Assembly: GCF_002086735.1 (NCBI RefSeq)
Contig: NZ_MVIJ01000028.1
Location: 1 to 64,000, forward strand
From: Mycobacterium scrofulaceum
GTDB taxonomy: Bacteria > Actinomycetota > Actinomycetes > Mycobacteriales > Mycobacteriaceae
DNA: 64,000 nucleotides
Direction: 5' to 3'
In this document: piece after piece, positions 52,326-61,506 of the stretch
How positions within the stretch are numbered: the first letter of the stretch is position 1
Layout: each line of letters starts with the position of its first letter
Program-made: the position numbers and the translations under genes
The notes under the pieces: generated by a model
What the model was told of the DNA's origin: nothing
What the model saw: the letters and a program-made list of their open reading frames with translations, nothing else
The model's database searches: none

Positions 52326-52832
52326 ATGGCGGACAGCGAATCCACCTCGGCCGACGTGACCGAGCTTGCGGAGGGGTTACACCGTGCGCTGTCCAAATTG
52401 TTTTCGATTCTGCGGCGTGGGGACCCGAGCGGCACCGCGGCAGCGGGTGAGCTGACCCTGGCGCAGCTGTCGATCCTCGTCACCCTGCTGGATCAGGGGC
52501 CGATTCGGATGACCGACCTGGCGGCCCACGAACGCGTGCGGACGCCCACGACCACCGTGGCGATCCGCCGGCTGGAAAAGCTGGGGCTGGTGAAACGCTC
52601 GCGCGACCCGTCCGACCTGCGGGCGGTGCTTGTCGACATCACCCCGCGCGGGCGTGCCGTGCACGGTGAGTCATTGGCCAACCGGCGCGCTTCCCTGGCG
52701 GCGATGCTCAGTCAGCTCCCCGCATCCGACCTCAGCACCCTGATGCAGGCGCTGGCGCCGCTGGAGCGGCTGGCCTCCGGAGAACCGGCGTCCGGCCCCG
52801 CAGGCGAGCCTCCGGCGTGCAAAGAAGCGTGA
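52326..52832 (+). CDS. MarR-family transcriptional regulator (Rv0042c type)
   Basis: A 168-residue regulator with a winged helix at about residues 50-110 (LSILVTLLDQGPIRMTDLAA, RVRTPTTTVAIRRLEKLGLV and DLRAVLVDITPRG). ATG 52326 is chosen; the frame runs further upstream without family similarity. It has a Pro/Ala C-terminal tail. It lies 48 bp before the SDR gene, which it may regulate. The position matches Rv0042c of M. tuberculosis. Confidence 0.88.
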   Translation: MADSESTSADVTELAEGLHRALSKLFSILRRGDPSGTAAAGELTLAQLSILVTLLDQGPIRMTDLAAHERVRTPTTTVAIRRLEKLGLVKRSRDPSDLRAVLVDITPRGRAVHGESLANRRASLAAMLSQLPASDLSTLMQALAPLERLASGEPASGPAGEPPACKEA

Positions 52833-52880
52833 AACCGACGCATCTGCAACGGCTTTCGCGACGCACGTAGACTGCAGTAC

Positions 52881-53552
52881 ATGCCCACTGCACTCATCAC
52901 CGGCGCCGGTGGCGGCATCGGCTCCGCGATCGCCACGGCGCTGGCCCCCACCCATACCGTGCTGCTGGCCGGCCGGCCTTCGGACCGCCTCGACGCCGTC
53001 GCCGAGCGGCTCGGTTCGACGACCTTTCCGCTGGACCTGACCGACCCGGGTGACATCGAGGCCGCCTGCGAGATCGTGGACGAACTCGACGTCCTGGTGC
53101 ATAACGCCGGGGTGTCCATTCCGGGTCATGTGGCGGACTCGAATGTCGACGAGTGGCGTGCCACCTTCGCGGTCAACGTGTTTGGACCGGTGGAACTTAC
53201 GCTGGCGCTACTGCCGGCGCTGCGGCGCGCTCACGGTCAGGTGGTATTCATCAACTCCGGTGCGGGACGCAACGTTTCCCCCGGCATGGCGTCCTACTCG
53301 GCCAGTAAGTTCGCGTTGCGCGCCTTCGCCGATTCGTTGCGCGCTGACGAACCAGATCTTCGGGTGACGACGGTGTACCCCGGGCGCACCGACAGCGAGA
53401 TGCAGCGCGAACTCGTCGCGTTCGAGGGCCGCGCGTATGACGCCGCCAAGTTTCTCAAGCCCGAAACCGTCGCCACCGCGGTCGCCAATGTGGTGGCCAC
53501 GCCGCCGGACGGCCACGTCCACGAGGTGGTGTTGCGGCCCACAGGCCGCTGA
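52881..53552 (+). CDS. Short-chain dehydrogenase/reductase
   Basis: A 223-residue SDR with TGAGGGIG at residues 7-14, HNAG at about 76-79, catalytic Ser in FINSGAGRNVS, and YSASK at about 140-144. An Arg after the second strand (AGRPSDR) favours NADP(H). It is short for the family because the substrate-binding loop is compact. It converges on leuS with only 11 bp between stops. Substrate unknown. Confidence 0.88.
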   Translation: MPTALITGAGGGIGSAIATALAPTHTVLLAGRPSDRLDAVAERLGSTTFPLDLTDPGDIEAACEIVDELDVLVHNAGVSIPGHVADSNVDEWRATFAVNVFGPVELTLALLPALRRAHGQVVFINSGAGRNVSPGMASYSASKFALRAFADSLRADEPDLRVTTVYPGRTDSEMQRELVAFEGRAYDAAKFLKPETVATAVANVVATPPDGHVHEVVLRPTGR

Positions 53553-53563
53553 CCGGCCGACCG

Positions 53564-56476
53564 CTACACCACCAGGTTGACCAGCCGTCCGGGCACCACG
53601 ATCACCTTGCGCGGGTTGGCGCCCGCCAAAAACGCCTGCACCTTTTCGTCCGACAACGCCGCGGCCTTGAGGGTGTCCTGGTCGGCGTCGGCGGCCACCA
53701 CCACCCGCCCTCGCACCTTGCCGTTGACCTGAACCGGGTATTCGACGCTGTCGTCGACCAGGTAGGCGGGATCGGCCTGTGGGAACGGGCCGTGCGCCAG
53801 CGACGTGCTGTGGCCCAGCCGCAGCCACAACTCCTCGGCCATGTGCGGGGCCAGCGGGGCGAGCATCAACACCAGCGGCTCGACCGCCGCCCGCGGCACC
53901 GCGTCGCGATGCTCCTTGGTGAGGTGGTTGGTGTATTCGATCAACTTGGCCGCCGCGGTGTTATTCCGCAGTGCGGCATAGTCTTCCGAGACCCCCGCGA
54001 TGGTGCGGTGCAGCACGCGCAGGGTCGCGGTGTCGAGCTCCCGTTCCTCGGCCATGTCGACCACCCGTGTCTTGCCGGTCTGCTCGTCGACGACCAGCCG
54101 CCAGACCCGCTGCAGGAAGCGATGCGCCCCGACGACGTCTTTGGTAGCCCATGGCCGGGAGGCCTCCAACGGGCCCATCGACATCTCGTACACCCGCAGC
54201 GTATCGGCGCCGTATTCGTCGCAGATCTCGTCGGGTGAGATCGAATTCTTCAGGCTCTTACCGATTTTGCCGAATTCCTGGAAGACTTCGATCTCGCCGC
54301 CGGGGCCCGGGTAGTAAAAGCGGCCGTCGCGTTCGACCACCTCGTCGGCCGGGACGTACGACCCGCGCGAGTCGGTGTAAGCGAAGGCTTGGATGTAGCC
54401 CTGGTTGACCAGCCGGCGGTACGGCTCCCGCGAGCTGATGTGGCCGAGGTCGTAGAGAACCTTGTGCCAGAACCTCGCGTACAGCAGGTGCAGCACCGCG
54501 TGTTCGGCGCCACCGACGTACAAGTCGACGCCGCCGGGGTCCTGCGGGCCGTGCTCCGCGGGCCGCGGGCCCATCCAATAGGCCTCGTTCTCCTTGGCGC
54601 ACAACCGTTCAGAGTTGTGCGGGTCGGTGTAGCGCAGTTCGTACCAGGAGCTGCCCGCCCACTGCGGCATCACGTTGGTGTCGCGGGTGTAGGGCTGCAG
54701 GCCGTCGCCGAGGTCCAGTTCGACATGCACCCAATCGGTTGCCTTGGCCAGCGGCGGCGACGGCTCGCTGTCGGCGTCGTCGGGGTCGAAGAGCACCGGC
54801 GAATAGTCGGGCACGTCGGGCAGTTCAACCGGCAGTGCGGTCTCGTCGAGCGCGTGTGCGCGTCCGTCGCTGTCGTAGACGATCGGGAACGGCTCACCCC
54901 AGTAGCGCTGCCGGGCGAAAAGCCAGTCCCGCAGCTTGAACTCGATGCGAGCCTTGCCGCGGCCCTCCGCCTCCAAACGGGCGGTGATCGCTTCCTTCGC
55001 CGCCGAGACGTCCATACCGTCGAGGTAGCCGGAGTTGACCAGCACACCGTCACCCGGGTAGGCGCCCTGCGAGATGTCGCCGCCGGCAATCACTTCCACG
55101 ATCGGCAGGCCGAGCTCATGGGCGAAGTCCCAGTCGCGCTGGTCGTGACCCGGAACCGCCATGATCGCACCGGTGCCGTATCCGGCCAACACGTAGTCGG
55201 CGATGAAGATCGGCACCGGCTTGCCGTTGGCGGGGTTGGTGGCGTAGCTGCCGAGAAAGACGCCGGTCTTCTCCCTGCTCTCCTGGCGCTCGAGGTCCGA
55301 CTTGGCCGCGATCGCCCGCCGGTAGGCGGCGACGGCCTCGCCCGGACTGTCGGCGCCGTAGGTCCACCGCGGGTCCGTACCGTCCGGCCAGCTCGCCGCG
55401 ACCAGCCCGTCGACCAGCTCGTGCTCGGGGGCCAGCACCAGGTAGGTGGCCCCGAACAGGGTGTCGGGCCGCGTGGTGAACACCTCGATGTCGACCGTCG
55501 CCCCGCTGGTGGTGGCGGCCGAGAACAGCGCCCTGGTCCCGGTCGAACGGCCAATCCAGTTGCGCTGCATGGTTTTGACCGGTTCCGGCCAGTCCAGCAG
55601 ATCCAGGTCGTCGAGCAGCCGATCGGCGTAGGCGGTGATGCGCATCATCCACTGCCGCAACCGTTTCCGAAACACGGGAAAGTTGCCGCGGTCGCTGCGC
55701 CCGTCGGCGGTGACCTCTTCGTTGGCCAGCACTGTGCCCAGCCCCGGACACCAGTTCACCATCGAGTCCGCGCGGTAGACCAGTCGGTGACCGTCGATCA
55801 CGTCGGCCCGCTCCCCCGCCGACAACGTCGCCCAGTCGCGGCCGTCCTCGAGGCGCCGCGCGCCGGAGTCGAATTCGGCAACCAACTCGGCGATCGGCCG
55901 GGCCTTGCCGGCCGCGGTGTCGAACCAGGCGTTGTAGATCTGCAGGAAAATCCACTGCGTCCACTTGTAGAACTCGACGTCGGTGGTCGAAAAGCTGCGG
56001 CGGCTGTCGTGCCCGAGGCCCAGCCGGCCCAGCTGACGCCGAAAGTTCACGACGTTGGCCTCGGTGCGGGTGCGCGGATGCGTTCCTGTCTGCACGGCGT
56101 ATTGCTCGGCGGGCAGCCCGAAGGAGTCGAAACCCAACGCGTGCAGAACGTTATGCCCGGTCATCCGGAAATACCGGGCGTACACGTCGGTGGCGATGTA
56201 GCCCAGCGGGTGGCCGACGTGGAGCCCCTCGCCCGAGGGATACGGAAACATGTCCTGCACGAACAACTTGTCGGCGGGGACCGGGGTCCCATCCGTTGGC
56301 GCCAACGAACCGACCGGGTTGGGCACGTTGAACGTGCCGAGCTTCGCCCAGTTCTCCTGCCACGTGCTCTCGATACGGCCCGCCAGCGCCGCCGTGTAGC
56401 GATACGTCGGCGCGTCGGAGTCGGCCTGAACGGCACCGGGTTCGCGGTCGGCGGCCGTGGTCGGGGATTCGGTCAC
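53564..56476 (-). CDS. leuS: Leucyl-tRNA synthetase
   Basis: A 970-residue class I synthetase. HVGH (HIGH-type) is at residues 86-89 in FPYPSGEGLHVGH, an editing (CP1) domain follows (TTRPDTLFGATYLVLAPEH), the KMSKS-like loop reads KIGKSLKNS at about 739, and a C-terminal anticodon-binding domain ends in QVNGKVRGRVVVAADA. GTG 56476 gives a protein of the same length as M. tuberculosis LeuS as I recall it. It charges tRNA-Leu and edits mischarged norvaline. Divergent from the Mtc28 gene. Confidence 0.98.
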   Translation of the reverse strand: MTESPTTAADREPGAVQADSDAPTYRYTAALAGRIESTWQENWAKLGTFNVPNPVGSLAPTDGTPVPADKLFVQDMFPYPSGEGLHVGHPLGYIATDVYARYFRMTGHNVLHALGFDSFGLPAEQYAVQTGTHPRTRTEANVVNFRRQLGRLGLGHDSRRSFSTTDVEFYKWTQWIFLQIYNAWFDTAAGKARPIAELVAEFDSGARRLEDGRDWATLSAGERADVIDGHRLVYRADSMVNWCPGLGTVLANEEVTADGRSDRGNFPVFRKRLRQWMMRITAYADRLLDDLDLLDWPEPVKTMQRNWIGRSTGTRALFSAATTSGATVDIEVFTTRPDTLFGATYLVLAPEHELVDGLVAASWPDGTDPRWTYGADSPGEAVAAYRRAIAAKSDLERQESREKTGVFLGSYATNPANGKPVPIFIADYVLAGYGTGAIMAVPGHDQRDWDFAHELGLPIVEVIAGGDISQGAYPGDGVLVNSGYLDGMDVSAAKEAITARLEAEGRGKARIEFKLRDWLFARQRYWGEPFPIVYDSDGRAHALDETALPVELPDVPDYSPVLFDPDDADSEPSPPLAKATDWVHVELDLGDGLQPYTRDTNVMPQWAGSSWYELRYTDPHNSERLCAKENEAYWMGPRPAEHGPQDPGGVDLYVGGAEHAVLHLLYARFWHKVLYDLGHISSREPYRRLVNQGYIQAFAYTDSRGSYVPADEVVERDGRFYYPGPGGEIEVFQEFGKIGKSLKNSISPDEICDEYGADTLRVYEMSMGPLEASRPWATKDVVGAHRFLQRVWRLVVDEQTGKTRVVDMAEERELDTATLRVLHRTIAGVSEDYAALRNNTAAAKLIEYTNHLTKEHRDAVPRAAVEPLVLMLAPLAPHMAEELWLRLGHSTSLAHGPFPQADPAYLVDDSVEYPVQVNGKVRGRVVVAADADQDTLKAAALSDEKVQAFLAGANPRKVIVVPGRLVNLVV

Positions 56477-56654
56477 CTGAACAGGGTATAAGGGCGGTCT
56501 GCGGCCGGCCGCCGGCCACAGGATGGTCTCGGTTCCGTTGCGCACCGATCAGGGGTTCATCCCAGCTCTATTTCGGCCCTGTTCACCGCCTTTGACCTGT
56601 AGTTACAGTCGGCCTCTAACTTCTGGCAGTGCGCCACTGGAAGGACCGACGCAG

Positions 56655-57764
56655 ATGATCGAGATCGTCCCCGCCCACCGTGCGCTCCTCGGGGGATTGG
56701 TCGCCGGCCTGATCGGCATGGCGGTTGTCACGGGCGCGCAGGCATCGGCGGATCCATCGCTTCCGGCGCCGTCGCCCGTTCCCGCCATCCCGGCGCCCGC
56801 GCCGCAGAACGTCACCGCCGTGCCGGGTCAGGCGCCTCCCAACAGGCTCCTCGCCACCCCTCCCGCGTCGAATCCCGTTGTGTCGCCGACGGCTCCGGGC
56901 GCTCCCGTCCCTGCCGCGGTCGCACCCGCCACGCCGGTGGCGCCCGCGGTCACGCCCGCCGCCTCGGGGACGATCCGTGAATACCTGCAGTCGAAGGGGG
57001 TCAAGCTCGAGGCGCAAAAGCCGCAGGAGCTCAAGGCGCTCGACATCACCTTGCCGGTGCCGGCTCGCTGGACTCAGGTGCCCGATCCCAACGTGCCCGA
57101 CGCGTTTGCGGTCATCGCCGACCGGCAGGGCAGCAGCATCTACAGCTCGAATGCCCAGGTGGTGGTGTACAAGCTGGTCGGCGACTTCGACCCGAGAGAG
57201 GCCATCAGCCACGGCTACGTCGACAGCCAGAAGCTGCTCGCCTGGCAGCCCACCAACGCCTCGATGGCCGATTTCGGCGGCTTTCCGTCGTCGGTCGTTG
57301 AGGGCACCTACCGCGACGGCGACATGACGCTGAACACCTCGCGCCGCTACGTCATCGCCACCTCCGGGCACGACAAGTACCTGGTGTCGCTCGCGGTGAC
57401 CACCGATCGGGCGGTGGCCGTGGCCGACGCGCCGGCCACCGACGCCATCATCAACGGCTTCCGCGTCACCGTGCCCGGGGCCCCGGTTCAGCCGCCCGCG
57501 CAAACCCCCGCGGCCTCGCCGGTCGGCCTCCCCGCGCCGGCCGCTCCGGCCGCGCAGCCGCCGGTCACCGCTCCGGTCGGGCAGTTACCGGCTCCTGCCC
57601 CGGTCGCGCAGCCGCCCGCGGTGGCGCCGCTGCGTCAGACCTCGGCCACGGCTCCGGTGGTTCTTCCCGCCGCGCCCATGCCCAGCCACCAGCCCACCCC
57701 GAACCTGTTGGCCCTGGTTCCGGGCCTGCCGCCGCTGCCCAACTTCTCGTTTCTCCAGCACTAG
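56655..57764 (+). CDS. mtc28: Proline-rich secreted antigen, Mtc28-like (LpqN/LpqT-related)
   Basis: A 369-residue exported protein. The Sec signal (HRALLGGLVAGLIGMAVVTGAQA) is followed by an Ala/Pro-rich linker, a globular domain (about 115-275: LDITLPVPARWTQVPDPNVP, NGFRVTVPGA) of the LpqN/LpqT type, and a long Pro/Ala C-terminal tail. ATG 56655 follows GGAAGGACC. It matches the M. tuberculosis proline-rich 28-kDa antigen, though here the tail is longer. Surface location and unknown biochemical role are inferred from the family. Confidence 0.88.
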   Translation: MIEIVPAHRALLGGLVAGLIGMAVVTGAQASADPSLPAPSPVPAIPAPAPQNVTAVPGQAPPNRLLATPPASNPVVSPTAPGAPVPAAVAPATPVAPAVTPAASGTIREYLQSKGVKLEAQKPQELKALDITLPVPARWTQVPDPNVPDAFAVIADRQGSSIYSSNAQVVVYKLVGDFDPREAISHGYVDSQKLLAWQPTNASMADFGGFPSSVVEGTYRDGDMTLNTSRRYVIATSGHDKYLVSLAVTTDRAVAVADAPATDAIINGFRVTVPGAPVQPPAQTPAASPVGLPAPAAPAAQPPVTAPVGQLPAPAPVAQPPAVAPLRQTSATAPVVLPAAPMPSHQPTPNLLALVPGLPPLPNFSFLQH

Positions 57765-57771
57765 GCCCGCG

Positions 57772-57786
57772 TCCGGGCGCCCCGGA
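57772..57786 (+). terminator. Short hairpin after the Mtc28 gene
   Basis: TCCGGG-CGC-CCCGGA, 8 bp after the stop. Compact GC stem without U-tract; weak terminator candidate. Confidence 0.35.
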
Positions 57787-57828
57787 GCCCACTGAGCGGC
57801 CCGGCGCCCGGGCTCGTATTGTGAGGCC

Positions 57829-58170
57829 ATGCTGATTGCGGGCGTCCTGTGCATGTGTGCGTCGGTGGCCTCCGCCGGGTTCGGAACATGGTCGCTAGCG
57901 CGCACCCAGAATGGTGAACCCGCCGCGTTGGCGCTGCGGTCCGTGGCCCCGGCGCAACTGGCGGCGGCGATCATGCTGGCCGCCGGCGGTGTGGTGGCGC
58001 TGGCAGCTCCCCCGCACACCGCATTGGTGGTGTTGATCGTCTGTGTGGCCGGCGCCATCGGAACGCTGGCCACCGGGTCGTGGCAGAGCGCCCGCTTCGC
58101 CCTGCAGCAAGAAGCCGCCGCACCCGGTTGTGCGGGCGCTTGCGCCGGCTGCACGCAGTCCTGCCACTGA
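57829..58170 (+). CDS. Small membrane protein with Cys-rich tail (Rv0039c type)
   Basis: A 113-residue protein with three hydrophobic segments (MLIAGVLCMCASVASAGFG, LAAAIMLAAGGVVALAA, ALVVLIVCVAGAIGTLA) and a C-terminal tail with a CAGACAGCTQSC cysteine cluster. It lies 64 bp after the Mtc28 gene in conserved order. The tail could bind metal or form disulfides, depending on topology. No function known to me. Confidence 0.8.
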   Translation: MLIAGVLCMCASVASAGFGTWSLARTQNGEPAALALRSVAPAQLAAAIMLAAGGVVALAAPPHTALVVLIVCVAGAIGTLATGSWQSARFALQQEAAAPGCAGACAGCTQSCH

Positions 58171-58205
58171 CGTCCGGCGCGGGCACCGGCGCGTCGGCGA
58201 CTGCG

Positions 58206-58811
58206 CTAGTTGCGGCTGAGGTCGATCGGGTGGGTGGCCAGCAGCGACAGCGGCAGCGGCTGACGGCGCAGCACCTGGCTCCACAGATCGGACCGCGGCC
58301 CGACGAGAACGTCGGAGGGCAACGCGGACAAGACAATCCAATCGTCGCGCTCGATTTCGCCTTCCAGCTGGCCGATGGTCCAGCCGGAGTAGCCCGCGAA
58401 GATCCGCACCCCCTCTACCAGGGGCGCGATCGTGTCGGGGTCGGCATCGAGATCCACCATCACCACCCGCCCGGCCACATGCCGCAGGCCGGCGACACCC
58501 TGCGGGTCGGCGCCCACCCGCAACGCCGCCAGGCACAGCGCCGCGTCCCGCTTGACCGGGCCGCCGATGAACATCGTCTTCGGCTTGGCCGCAAGTTTGG
58601 TCCACTGCGGCAACACGTTGTACACCGCGGTCTCGCTCGCGCGGTTGAGCACCACGCCCAACGTCCCTCCGTCGTTGTGCTCGACGATGTAGATCACGCT
58701 GCGCCGGAACGTCGGCTCGAAGAGATCGGTGTTGGCGAGGAGCAACGTGCCCGCGCGCACCCGCTGCGCGGCCGGCGCGACATAGTCCTCGGGGTCCTCG
58801 GGCGGCGGCAC
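58206..58811 (-). CDS. YqgE/AlgH-family protein (UPF0301)
   Basis: A 201-residue protein with the family's conserved pattern: AGTLLLANTDLFEPTFRRSV, IYIVEHNDGGTLGVVLNR, FIGGPVKRDAALCL and IFAGYSGWTIGQLEGEIERD, ending LLATHPIDLSRN. GTG 58811 matches the M. tuberculosis Rv0038 start as I recall it. YqgE-family proteins are widely conserved and their biochemical role is unsettled. It converges on the small membrane protein gene. Confidence 0.95.
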   Translation of the reverse strand: MPPPEDPEDYVAPAAQRVRAGTLLLANTDLFEPTFRRSVIYIVEHNDGGTLGVVLNRASETAVYNVLPQWTKLAAKPKTMFIGGPVKRDAALCLAALRVGADPQGVAGLRHVAGRVVMVDLDADPDTIAPLVEGVRIFAGYSGWTIGQLEGEIERDDWIVLSALPSDVLVGPRSDLWSQVLRRQPLPLSLLATHPIDLSRN

Positions 58812-58953
58812 CTCACCATCATCGCATCCGGCGCTCGCCGTCCGGGGGAATCAAGCGCGGGGCGTAAATATTTGTACTGTGGGTACGGCGGCTCCGACCG
58901 TGACGAGCTTGCTGGCCCCTCTCCTGGAAGTCGGTTTCGTGATCCAATCCCGG

Positions 58954-60273
58954 ATGCAGTCAAGCGCACCCGCCGAAATATGGCAGTCGGTGCGCGGTTT
59001 GCCAGACTTCTGGCGGCTGCTGCAGGTGCGCATGGCGAGCCAATTCGGCGACGGCCTGTTCCAGGCTGGTCTGGCCGGGGCGCTGCTGTTCAATCCGGAC
59101 CGCGCCGCCGACCCCATGGCGATCGCGCGGGCGTTCACCGTGCTGTTCCTGCCGTACTCGCTGCTGGGACCGTTCGCGGGGGCGCTGATGGACCGTTGGG
59201 ACCGGCGGCTGGTGATCGTCGGCGCCAACGTCGGCCGCCTCGTCCTGATCGCCGCGATCGGCACCATCCTGGCCGTCCGGGCCGGCGACCTGCCGTTGTT
59301 GTTGGGCGCGCTGTTCGCCAACGGTTTGGCGCGGTTCGTCGCGTCCGGGCTGTCGGCGTCGCTGCCGCACGTCGTGCCCCGCGAACAGGTGGTGACGATG
59401 AACGCCTTGGCCAACGCGTCGGGGGCCATCGCCGCCTTCATCGGCGCCAATTTCATGCTCGTGCCCCGATTCCTGGTCGGCGCGGGGGACAACGGCGCGT
59501 CGGCGATCATCTTCTGCACCGGGATCCCCGTGTCGATCGCCTTGCTGCTGTCGTTGCGGTTCGGCTCCCGCGTGCTGGGCCCGGACGACACCAAGCGGGC
59601 GATCCACGGACCGGTCTTCTACGCCGTGGTCACCGGCTGGCTACACGGCGCGCGCACGGTCGCGCAGCGGCCGACGGTGGCCGCCACACTGTCCGGTTTG
59701 GCCGCCCACCGCATGGTGATCGGCATCAATTCCCTCGTGGTCCTGTTGCTGGTCCACCACCTGAGCAACCCCGAAGCCGGGGGACTGGGCACCGCCCTGC
59801 TGTTCTTCGGTGCGGCCGGCCTGGGCGCGTTTGTGGCCAACGTGCTCACTCCGCCGGCGGTCCGCCGCTGGGGCCGCTACGCGACGGCGAACGGTGCGCT
59901 GGCCGCGTCGGCGATCATCGAGCTCGCCGGCGCGGGACTCCAGGTGCCGATCATGGTGGGGTGCGGATTTCTCCTCGGTGTGACGGGCCAAATGGTCAAG
60001 CTCTGCGCTGACTCGGCCATGCAGATGGACGTCGACGACGCCCTTCGCGGGCACGTCTTCGCCGTCCAAGACGCGCTCTTCTGGGTCGCGTTCATCGCCT
60101 CCATCACGGTGGCCGCCGCGTTGATTCCTCCCGATGGGCACGCGCCCGCGTTCGTGCTGGTCGGCTCCGCGCTGTACCTGACGGGCCTGGGCATGCACAG
60201 CTTCCTGGGCCGGCGCGGGGAACGGGTGAATAATCACGACCCGGCGGGGACGACCGACGAGCGGAGGCAATGA
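58954..60273 (+). CDS. Major facilitator superfamily transporter (Rv0037c type)
   Basis: A 439-residue MFS protein with about 12 transmembrane segments (FTVLFLPYSLLGPFAGALMDR, LLLGALFANGLARF, SLVVLLLVHHL, PAFVLVGSALYLTGLGMHSF). The GALMDRWDRR sequence after helix 2 is the MFS cytoplasmic loop A-like motif. ATG 58954 gives the same length as the M. tuberculosis protein; longer frames exist. It overlaps the next gene (ATGATG). Substrate unknown; efflux is possible. Confidence 0.88.
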   Translation: MQSSAPAEIWQSVRGLPDFWRLLQVRMASQFGDGLFQAGLAGALLFNPDRAADPMAIARAFTVLFLPYSLLGPFAGALMDRWDRRLVIVGANVGRLVLIAAIGTILAVRAGDLPLLLGALFANGLARFVASGLSASLPHVVPREQVVTMNALANASGAIAAFIGANFMLVPRFLVGAGDNGASAIIFCTGIPVSIALLLSLRFGSRVLGPDDTKRAIHGPVFYAVVTGWLHGARTVAQRPTVAATLSGLAAHRMVIGINSLVVLLLVHHLSNPEAGGLGTALLFFGAAGLGAFVANVLTPPAVRRWGRYATANGALAASAIIELAGAGLQVPIMVGCGFLLGVTGQMVKLCADSAMQMDVDDALRGHVFAVQDALFWVAFIASITVAAALIPPDGHAPAFVLVGSALYLTGLGMHSFLGRRGERVNNHDPAGTTDERRQ

Positions 60274-61046
60274 TGGCGGGTCCCGAAGCGATCGTGGCTG
60301 ACCTACGTGCCGAAAGCGACGACCTCGACGGCCTGGTCGCGCCGCTTCCGGCCGAGCGCTGGGCCGATGCGACGCCCGCGCCGGGCTGGACCATCGCGCA
60401 CCAGGTCGGCCACCTGTTGTGGACCGACCGCGTCGCACTGACCTCCGTCACCGACGAAGCCGGTTTCGCCGAGGTACTCAAGGCCGCGGCCGCGGATCCG
60501 ACCGGTTTCGTCGATGCGGGCGCCGAGGAAGTTGCGGCGCTGGCGCCGGCCGAGCTGCTCGCCGAGTGGCGGGTAACCCGCGGCCGATTGCACGACGAGC
60601 TGCTGGAGGTTCCCGCCGGGCGCAAGCTTCCCTGGTTCGGGCCGCCGATGAGTGCGTCGTCGATGGCGACGGCGCGGCTGATGGAGACCTGGGCCCACGG
60701 CCTCGATGTCGCCGACGCGCTGGGCGTCAAACGGGCCGCCACCGACCGCCTGCGGTCGATCGCCCACCTCGGGGTGCGCACCCGCGACTACGCCTTCGCG
60801 GTCCACAACCTGCCGGCTCCGGCCGAACCATTCCTGGTCGAGCTGCGCGGTCCCGGCGGCGACACGTGGAGCTGGGGGCCGAGCGACGCGGCGCAGCAGG
60901 TCACGGGTTCGGCCGAGGACTTCTGTTTCTTGGTCACCCAGCGGCGCCCACTGGCCGCTCTCGACATCACCGCGCATGGGCCCGACGCGCAGCGCTGGCT
61001 GGAGATCGCGCAGGCCTTCGCCGGCCCGCCCGGCGCCGGGCGATGA
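60270..61046 (+). CDS. TIGR03084-family mycothiol maleylpyruvate isomerase-like (DinB-fold) protein
   Basis: A 258-residue protein with the metal-binding DinB-like helix bundle: GWTIAHQVGHLLWTDRVAL supplies the first His, and METWAHGLDVADAL the second His region at about residue 145. The C-terminal part (VELRGPGGDTWSWGPSDAAQ) is a sterol carrier-like or small beta domain. ATG 60270 overlaps the MFS stop and follows GCGGAGG. Members are proposed mycothiol-dependent enzymes; the reaction here is unknown. Position matches Rv0036c. Confidence 0.85.
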   Translation: MMAGPEAIVADLRAESDDLDGLVAPLPAERWADATPAPGWTIAHQVGHLLWTDRVALTSVTDEAGFAEVLKAAAADPTGFVDAGAEEVAALAPAELLAEWRVTRGRLHDELLEVPAGRKLPWFGPPMSASSMATARLMETWAHGLDVADALGVKRAATDRLRSIAHLGVRTRDYAFAVHNLPAPAEPFLVELRGPGGDTWSWGPSDAAQQVTGSAEDFCFLVTQRRPLAALDITAHGPDAQRWLEIAQAFAGPPGAGR

Positions 61047-61115
61047 GCGCGTGGGACGCGCGAAGAGAGCCGGCGCCATCCGGCCACGCGCCGGGCGATG
61101 AGCGCGTGGGACGCG
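61033..61115. repeat. 28-bp direct repeats with ATGA core
   Basis: Perfect 28-bp copies at 61033-61060 and 61088-61115 contain GGCGATGAGCGCGTGGGACG and are separated by 27 bp. The first copy contains the stop of the TIGR03084 gene inside ATGA. The 55-bp period is not a multiple of three. It resembles the ATGA-target duplication pattern of mycobacterial interspersed repeats, or a simple tandem duplication. Confidence 0.75.
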
Positions 61116-61439
61116 TTAGTGCAGTGGGCCGCCGTAACTTGCCCGGTTCTCGGCCTCGGCCTCTTCGCGCAGCGCCGAGATCGCCAGGTTGAGCCTGTCG
61201 GCCAGCTCCCCGTGGGCATATCCGGTCATGACGCCGGGATGCAGAGTCAGCTTGAGCAACCGCCCGTCGGAATTCGTCACGGCATAGATGTCGCCGAGGT
61301 CAACGCTGTAGGTGACGGCCTCGGCCTGGGCCACGAGGGCTTCCCACTTGTCGGCCGCCTCGCTGAGTTCGCGAAGAACTGATTCGACGAGGTCCTTGTC
61401 GCTGAGATCCGCGCGACCGCCCGAATCCGACACGTTCAC
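61116..61439 (-). CDS. YbaB/EbfC-like protein (EspL-like, type VII secretion neighbourhood)
   Basis: A 107-residue protein with the YbaB-type pattern of two helices flanking a sheet: LVESVLRELSEAADKWEALV, AVTYSVDLGDIYAVTNSDGR, LLKLTLHPGVMTGY and a long C-terminal helix ELADRLNLAISALREEAEAE. GTG 61439 follows AGGAGGGG by 11 nt. In the ESX-1 locus EspL has the same fold and sits beside secretion substrates. Its position after a secretion-associated cluster suggests a chaperone-like or DNA-binding role, unproven. Confidence 0.72.
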   Translation of the reverse strand: MNVSDSGGRADLSDKDLVESVLRELSEAADKWEALVAQAEAVTYSVDLGDIYAVTNSDGRLLKLTLHPGVMTGYAHGELADRLNLAISALREEAEAENRASYGGPLH

Positions 61440-61506
61440 AGTATCTTCGACCCCTCCTACCAGCGTCAATTCATCCTTGCGACTGATCGCCGCATGACGC
61501 CGCGGC

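Noticed and set aside
54389..56491. 700-codon plus-strand frame opposite leuS
   Set aside because: Antisense shadow of leuS; no ribosome-binding site or recognisable fold.
58206..60011. Long plus-strand frame across the YqgE gene and into the MFS gene
   Set aside because: High-GC antisense/shadow frame, Arg/Gly-rich, with no domain; the YqgE and MFS genes explain the region.
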